A DNA stretch of 43,245 nucleotides from Roseburia sp. (GTDB lineage Bacteria; Bacillota; Clostridia; Lachnospirales; Lachnospiraceae), in NCBI GenBank assembly GCA_023664265.1, contig JAMPFV010000020.1, positions 1-43,245 on the forward strand, given 5' to 3'. Every line of letters starts with the position of its first letter. The stretch's first letter is position 1. Below the pieces are notes generated by a model. It did no database searches. It had not been told where the DNA came from and saw nothing but the letters and a program-made list of their open reading frames with translations. The position numbers and the translations under genes are program-made. Positions 38,881 through 43,245 of the stretch are shown here, piece after piece.

Positions 38881-41117
38881 CATTGAAAAAGACATCCACG
38901 CTGATACTGCACAATCTCAAGAAGGCCAAAGGGCAATACATATCCTTCGGGGTGTTTATCTGCCTGACCGCGTTTATCATAAACATTGCCTTAGTGCTCG
39001 CCTTTCAGACCTTTAGCGCTTATGACAGCCTGTTTGACGAGCTGGACACGGCGGATATCAACTTTATCATTCCGGCGCTTCAGGATAATGAGGACCTGCT
39101 TGCGGAGGTCGAGGCGCTTGACGGAGTATCCTTTGCCGAAAAGCATGACGGCGTATTTCTTTCAGTGACAGTCCGTGAATTTGCGGGGTCCGATTTTGAC
39201 ATGAATACGGTATTCTACAATCTTGATGCGGAAAGAACGCTGAATCTGCTTGAGGTTACGCAGACCTCCGAAAAGAACGGCAATGCCGTCTGCATTCCCC
39301 TGTATATGAAGGAATTGGGCGGTTTTGCGGAGGGCGGCAGCATCACTTATTCCATAGACGGCGAGGAGCATGTCTATGACATTGGCGGTATCGTATCGGA
39401 AATGCAGTATGGGAACTACGGCACGGGGCTGATTGGCGGATATTTTCCCGAGACGGTCTATGAGGAGCTTGCGGAGGAATACGGCGCGCATGTCATTGCC
39501 GAATACTCCCTAAAGACAACCGAAGCCGCGGATTTAGGCGAAATGAAAAACACCCTCTCCGAGCTTTTAAGGGAGAAGGGGATTGCGCTATTGAATATCA
39601 GCGACAGAGACGCCTCCAAGCAGACGCGGACAATGGTTTGTACCCTGCTTATCGTAATATTTCTGGCGCTTGCCGCAATTATACTGGTAGTGAGCATTTT
39701 CCTCAGCAACTTCCGGATACGGAGCGCCATCGAGGACGAGCTGGCGCAGATGGGAGTGTTAAAGGCCGTCGGTTATACAAGCAATCTGATCATTGCCTCG
39801 GCGGTTCTGCCCTATGTGCTTGTCGGCGTTACCTTTACGGTAGTCGGAATCGGCCTGTCCTATGCGGTTCTGCCCTCCGTGGCGGGGATTTTGGCGATTC
39901 AGTCGGGCTTTTCGTATACGCCTGATTTTGATATAGCGGCCTTACTGCTTGTGCTGTTGGGGCTGACCTGTGCAATTGGACTTTTTTCCTGGCTTTCGGC
40001 AAGGAAAATACACCGTCTGGAGCCGATAAACGCCATAAGAGGCATTACAGGAAACGAATCGGCGGGACAAAATGTACTGTTATTTATCGTCTCCTTCGGC
40101 ATCATGGTGCTGCTGTCCTTCGCGGGAACACTTTTGTACAATGTAAATGTCAAGCCGGATAATTTTATGAATACGCTTTCAGAGGAAACACCGTCTGTTA
40201 TTTTTACGGCGGAGGACGGGAAAATGACGGAGCTTGGGGAGCTTCTTCAAGACGATGAGAGAGTAAATCTCTGGTTGGAATATGCCTCCGTACCCGTAAG
40301 CTACGGGGACGGAAGTCTCACCGCCTTTGTGTGCGAGGACTTTTCAAAAATAACAAATGATATTTGTTATGAGGGCCACAGTCCCGCGAAGGAGAATGAA
40401 ATCGCCGTGGGAAGCGCGCTTTCGGACGATTATCCCATCGGGGAGGAGATTGAGATCACAATCGGCGATAAATCGGCGGCGTACATGGTGACCGGCTACG
40501 TTCAAAGCGTCAATAATGCCGGAGCGGTATGCCAACTGACAGGTGAGGGATACGGGCGAATCGGCGAGGACACGAACACCGTCAATGTATACTTATCCTC
40601 AAAAAATGCCGATAAGTTTATTGAGGAGTACGAAGAAAACCATGGCGCGCTCATCAAAGCGTCCGTGAATTTTGAGCAGATGAGTGAAAACGGCAGACGG
40701 ATGTACGCGGGGATTGTCTCCGTCATTGTGATTATTCTGTTTGTGATTTCCGTTTTGATGGTGCTGTTGGTGATGTATGTCATCATCAATTCCATGATCA
40801 GCAGACGCAGGCAGGAATTTGGTATCTATAAGGCAATCGGGTACACAAACGGGCAACTGACCGTCAGGACGGCGCTCGGCTTCATACCCGTCGTGGCGGC
40901 GGCGTCAATCCTCTCGGCGATAGCCGGCCTGTGGTATCTTCCCGCGATGAACCGCACCATTTTTTCGCTGATTGGGGCTATAAAGAATCATTTTGAAGTG
41001 TCGGCTTGGATATTGCTTGCATTCGCCGTTATATTTACCGCCGTGGCCTTTGCGATTAGCGTGCTTCTCTCCGCGCCGATTAAAAAAATTACCGCGTACT
41101 CGCTTTTAAAGGACTAA
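38874..41117 (+). CDS. FtsX-type ABC permease (BceB-like)
   Basis: A permease of 747 residues with an N-terminal membrane segment, an extracellular domain of about 200 residues, and two FtsX blocks (about 260-385 and 620-745) separated by a second extracellular region (about 430-615). The motif EDELAQMGVLKAVGYTSNLI, and its partner RRRQEFGIYKAIGYTNGQLT, are the coupling helices. The start may be GTG at 38874 (AAGGAA before it) or TTG at 38883 (GGGGTGG before it). It pairs with the ATPase upstream and is followed by a long hairpin terminator. Confidence 0.88.
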   Translation: MVTLKKTSTLILHNLKKAKGQYISFGVFICLTAFIINIALVLAFQTFSAYDSLFDELDTADINFIIPALQDNEDLLAEVEALDGVSFAEKHDGVFLSVTVREFAGSDFDMNTVFYNLDAERTLNLLEVTQTSEKNGNAVCIPLYMKELGGFAEGGSITYSIDGEEHVYDIGGIVSEMQYGNYGTGLIGGYFPETVYEELAEEYGAHVIAEYSLKTTEAADLGEMKNTLSELLREKGIALLNISDRDASKQTRTMVCTLLIVIFLALAAIILVVSIFLSNFRIRSAIEDELAQMGVLKAVGYTSNLIIASAVLPYVLVGVTFTVVGIGLSYAVLPSVAGILAIQSGFSYTPDFDIAALLLVLLGLTCAIGLFSWLSARKIHRLEPINAIRGITGNESAGQNVLLFIVSFGIMVLLSFAGTLLYNVNVKPDNFMNTLSEETPSVIFTAEDGKMTELGELLQDDERVNLWLEYASVPVSYGDGSLTAFVCEDFSKITNDICYEGHSPAKENEIAVGSALSDDYPIGEEIEITIGDKSAAYMVTGYVQSVNNAGAVCQLTGEGYGRIGEDTNTVNVYLSSKNADKFIEEYEENHGALIKASVNFEQMSENGRRMYAGIVSVIVIILFVISVLMVLLVMYVIINSMISRRRQEFGIYKAIGYTNGQLTVRTALGFIPVVAAASILSAIAGLWYLPAMNRTIFSLIGAIKNHFEVSAWILLAFAVIFTAVAFAISVLLSAPIKKITAYSLLKD

Positions 41118-41118
41118 A

Positions 41119-41200
41119 GAAAACTAAGCAAATCTAAAACGTCAAAAGACGCCGTTTAAGATTTGCTAAGTTTTCAGAAGAACGCAAGGACGGCGTTCTT
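41119..41200 (+). terminator. Two hairpins after the exporter operon
   Basis: The first (41119-41175) has arms GAAAACTAAGCAAATCT and AGATTTGCTAAGTTTTC, 17 bp with one mismatch, enclosing an inner ACGTC/GACG pairing. The second (41178-41200) is AAGAACGC/GCGTTCTT. Both precede short T-rich stretches. Confidence 0.75.
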
Positions 41201-41258
41201 CGTTGAGTAGAGGAAGGCATTGATGAGGATTAGAGAAAACAAGGACGGCGTTCTTCGT
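41185..41258 (+). repeat. 19-bp direct repeat
   Basis: CAAGGACGGCGTTCTTCGT occurs at 41185-41203 and again at 41240-41258, 55 bases apart. The first copy is half of the terminator hairpin; the second lies inside a small reading frame in front of the XRE gene, so the frame partly derives from terminator DNA. Confidence 0.85.
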
Positions 41259-41321
41259 GAGGATAATTTGTGCCTGCAGTCCAAAGTTTGCAGGTTATGG
41301 AAAGGATGGTTATTCATATGA
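41223..41321 (+). CDS. Possible 32-residue upstream peptide
   Basis: An open frame beginning MRIRENKDGVLREDN after GAGGAAGG and ending LWKGWLFI. Its stop overlaps the XRE start (ATGA), as in coupled genes. Because part of it is repeated terminator sequence, it could be chance. If translated, it might couple or attenuate expression of the regulator. Confidence 0.35.
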   Translation: MRIRENKDGVLREDNLCLQSKVCRLWKGWLFI

Positions 41322-42202
41322 ATTTTTCTGAGAAATTAAAGGAAATACGAAAAAAAGAGGGCATCTCGCAGGAGCAGCTTGCCGAGAAAATCGGCGTTTC
41401 ACGGCAGGCTATCACAAAGTGGGAGACCGGAAAGGGGCTGCCGGATGTTGAAAACATGGTAATCATAGCGGAGATTTTTAAGACCACCATAGATGAGTTG
41501 CTGACGGATTCCGTCAAAAAGGCGGTCCCGCAGGAGGCTGTGTATACCAGCGAGACCATTTACGACATTGACTGCGAGAAGCATTTTGACTTCAATATCG
41601 GCAGCGCGGCGGCTATCGTGCTTTCAACGGGCGATGATGAGAAGCTGCATGTCAGGCTGTCCTCGGAGACCCTTGAGAATCTGGACGCCATGTTTAAGAT
41701 AAAGCTGGACGAAAAGAAGAACAAGCTGGACGTCCTCTGCCTCAATAAGAATAAGCTGAGCCGTTATGAGGCGGAGGAGGCGCTGACGGTCGAGATTGTT
41801 CTTCCGAATAAATACTCCGACAGTTGCGAGCTTGCGGCCTCCGTGAAGCTGCTCGCGATAAAGAGCCTCCGCCTGAACCGCTTGGAATATGACGGCGACG
41901 CGGAGCAGGTCTTTATCTCAGACAGCAGCGGAAGTCTGGAACTGACGGCAAAGACGGATTATGAGATCACGGTTGACAGGATTGCGGGCAGACTGGACAT
42001 TAACCAGTGGAAGGCCAAGGCCGTCCTCCATATTCCGCAGGAAAATATGGTCAATGTTGTCAACAAAGGCAGAAAATGTAATGTTTACTATGTAAAAGAA
42101 GGAAAAACGGTGGAGTACGAAAACGTTGCTGACAGTGAGAATGAAATCAGTGTTTCGGGCATGTTTTCCGAGCTGGTGGTGGATTTGACAAATCCCGCAT
42201 AA
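41318..42202 (+). CDS. XRE regulator with beta-rich C-terminal domain
   Basis: A 294-residue protein. Residues 1-65 are a helix-turn-helix (FSEKLKEIRKKEGISQEQLA, then VSRQAITKWETGKGLPDVEN). From about residue 80 the chain is made of repeated beta strands resembling the DUF4097 adhesin-like beta-helix found fused to XRE domains in Firmicutes (ITVDRIAGRLDINQWKAKAV and similar turns). AAAGGATGG precedes the start. It follows the BceAB-like exporter in the same direction and may control it, with the C-terminal domain as sensor; this is positional inference. Confidence 0.8.
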   Translation: MNFSEKLKEIRKKEGISQEQLAEKIGVSRQAITKWETGKGLPDVENMVIIAEIFKTTIDELLTDSVKKAVPQEAVYTSETIYDIDCEKHFDFNIGSAAAIVLSTGDDEKLHVRLSSETLENLDAMFKIKLDEKKNKLDVLCLNKNKLSRYEAEEALTVEIVLPNKYSDSCELAASVKLLAIKSLRLNRLEYDGDAEQVFISDSSGSLELTAKTDYEITVDRIAGRLDINQWKAKAVLHIPQENMVNVVNKGRKCNVYYVKEGKTVEYENVADSENEISVSGMFSELVVDLTNPA

Positions 42203-42234
42203 CTGCCCGCACCGAAGCATATATTGGAAGCGGA

Positions 42235-42975
42235 ATGACGAATATGCGGCAGGTGCGTATGAACGAAAAGAAGAGTCAAAATATGACGAAAATACTTGCG
42301 GTTTTGCTGGTGTTGGCGATGGCGGTGCTGGCGCGGGAATCGACGCAGTTTGCGAGCGTTCTGGAGGAGCATACGGCCGGTAGCGAAAAGCCGGTCACAG
42401 TGGTGATTGACGCGGGGCACGGCGGCATGGATCCGGGGAAGGTCGGGGTCAACGGCGCGTTGGAGAAGGACGTCAATCTTGCGATTGCGCTCAAGCTCGA
42501 GGAGAGCCTCAAGGCGCAGGGCATTCATGTGGTGATGACGAGAACGGACGACAACGGCTTATATAAGGAGAGCGACACAAACAAGAAGGTGCACGACATG
42601 AAAAACCGCCTGACGATTATCGAGGAGGCCGAGCCTGCGCTCGCCGTCAGCATCCATCAGAACAGCTATCCCGACGCCGCCATCAGCGGCGTGCAGGTAT
42701 TTTATTATAAGGATTCCGCAAAGAGCAAGGCAGCCGCGGAACTGATGCAGCGGCAGATGATTAGGACACTCAAGCCCGGGAAGGAGCGGGAAGCAAAAGA
42801 TAACAGCAGTTATTATTTACTGAAAAAGACCTCCGTGCCGATTATGATTGTGGAGTGCGGATTCCTCTCCAATCCCACCGAGGCGGAGCTCTTGACGCAG
42901 GACGCCTACCAGGAGCGGGTGGCTTGGGCGATACATATGGGCATCCTCCAATACCTGAACAGCTCAGAGGGATGA
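42235..42975 (+). CDS. N-acetylmuramoyl-L-alanine amidase (Amidase_3, CwlD-like)
   Basis: A 246-residue zinc amidase that cuts the bond between muramic acid and the peptide stem. After an N-terminal membrane segment (about 18-35) the catalytic domain begins at VTVVIDAGHGGMDPG (first zinc His), continues with GALEKDVNLAIALKL (zinc Glu) and SIHQNSYPD (second zinc His), and ends with the catalytic Glu in VECGFLSNPTEA. GGAAG precedes the ATG at 42235; ATG at 42259 with CAGGTG is an alternative. The domain arrangement suits sporulation-type CwlD. It ends at a GCAAGC-family terminator. Confidence 0.9.
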   Translation: MTNMRQVRMNEKKSQNMTKILAVLLVLAMAVLARESTQFASVLEEHTAGSEKPVTVVIDAGHGGMDPGKVGVNGALEKDVNLAIALKLEESLKAQGIHVVMTRTDDNGLYKESDTNKKVHDMKNRLTIIEEAEPALAVSIHQNSYPDAAISGVQVFYYKDSAKSKAAAELMQRQMIRTLKPGKEREAKDNSSYYLLKKTSVPIMIVECGFLSNPTEAELLTQDAYQERVAWAIHMGILQYLNSSEG

Positions 42976-42983
42976 TGGAGGGG

Positions 42984-43011
42984 AAACGCAAGCCGCCGGG
43001 CTTGCGTTTTT
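42984..43011 (+). terminator. GCAAGC-type hairpin (copy 5)
   Basis: AAACGCAAGC (42984-42993) pairs with GCTTGCGTTT (43000-43009) around a 6-base loop and ends in a T run. It closes the amidase gene. Confidence 0.85.
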
Positions 43012-43086
43012 GCTTGTTAGGGCAAGGCCCTGTTTCGGGCATGGAGTTTTTCGTGTTCCGAAAAACGGAATGTCTGAAACAAATAA

Positions 43087-43245
<159 letters not shown>

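Overview
The window looks like chromosome from an anaerobic, low-to-mid GC Firmicute, most probably a Lachnospiraceae-type Clostridia member. The evidence is the conserved rpsF-ssb-rpsR-gdpP-rplI-dnaB block, strong AGGAGG ribosome sites, a MecA adaptor, pyruvate formate-lyase with its activase, and many small Firmicutes families (DUF951, DUF1858, a Cys-rich protein resembling DUF6171). No species can be named from sequence alone.

Layout. 1-4.1 kb: GH51 arabinofuranosidase, Cys-rich small protein, membrane-anchored GH25 muramidase, sirtuin deacetylase, DUF951. 4.1-9.4 kb: a strong promoter drives rpsF-ssb-rpsR, then gdpP-rplI-dnaB follow with tight spacing. 9.4-11.5 kb: MerR-type coiled-coil regulator, 2[4Fe-4S] ferredoxin and pflA on the minus strand. 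11.5-15 kb: BlaI/M56 (BlaR1-like) pair with a clear operator, a long inverted repeat, and an Rpn/PD-(D/E)XK transposase-like gene. 15.1-17.8 kb: a pyruvate formate-lyase locus in which the enzyme is split. The 679-residue core stops before the glycyl-radical domain, that domain is a separate 79-residue gene, and between them lies a 69-residue relative of it that has lost the radical loop. 17.9-26.2 kb: DUF1858 protein, mecA, GH18 wall hydrolase, a DUF4303-like remnant, a zinc-type ABC importer (substrate-binding protein, ATPase, permease) and an orphan SUKH protein.

26.4-31.7 kb is an accessory module: XRE regulator, large serine recombinase, two proteins that repeat the recombinase's own C-terminal domain, and two ParB-like proteins, all tightly packed. 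After it come a fused ABC exporter, an array of terminator hairpins, and (minus strand) a three-gene ABC-2 exporter. The exporter is preceded by a leader that looks like a ribosome-sensing attenuator: leader peptide, 12-bp stem and a terminator just before the ATPase gene. Next are mntA and a frameshifted hepT, then a BceAB-like exporter, an XRE regulator with a beta-rich C-terminal half, and an Amidase_3 cell-wall amidase. The window ends in a start-less fragment of a second serine recombinase of the kind carried by Tn1549/Tn4451-like elements.

The observations most worth follow-up are the split PFL with duplicated small subunits, the recombinase whose C-terminal domain is repeated in two downstream proteins, and the uORF attenuator of the ABC-2 exporter. 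A terminator-like hairpin with the stem GCAAGC/GCTTGC occurs five times in the window. All functional calls rest on motif reading without database searches.
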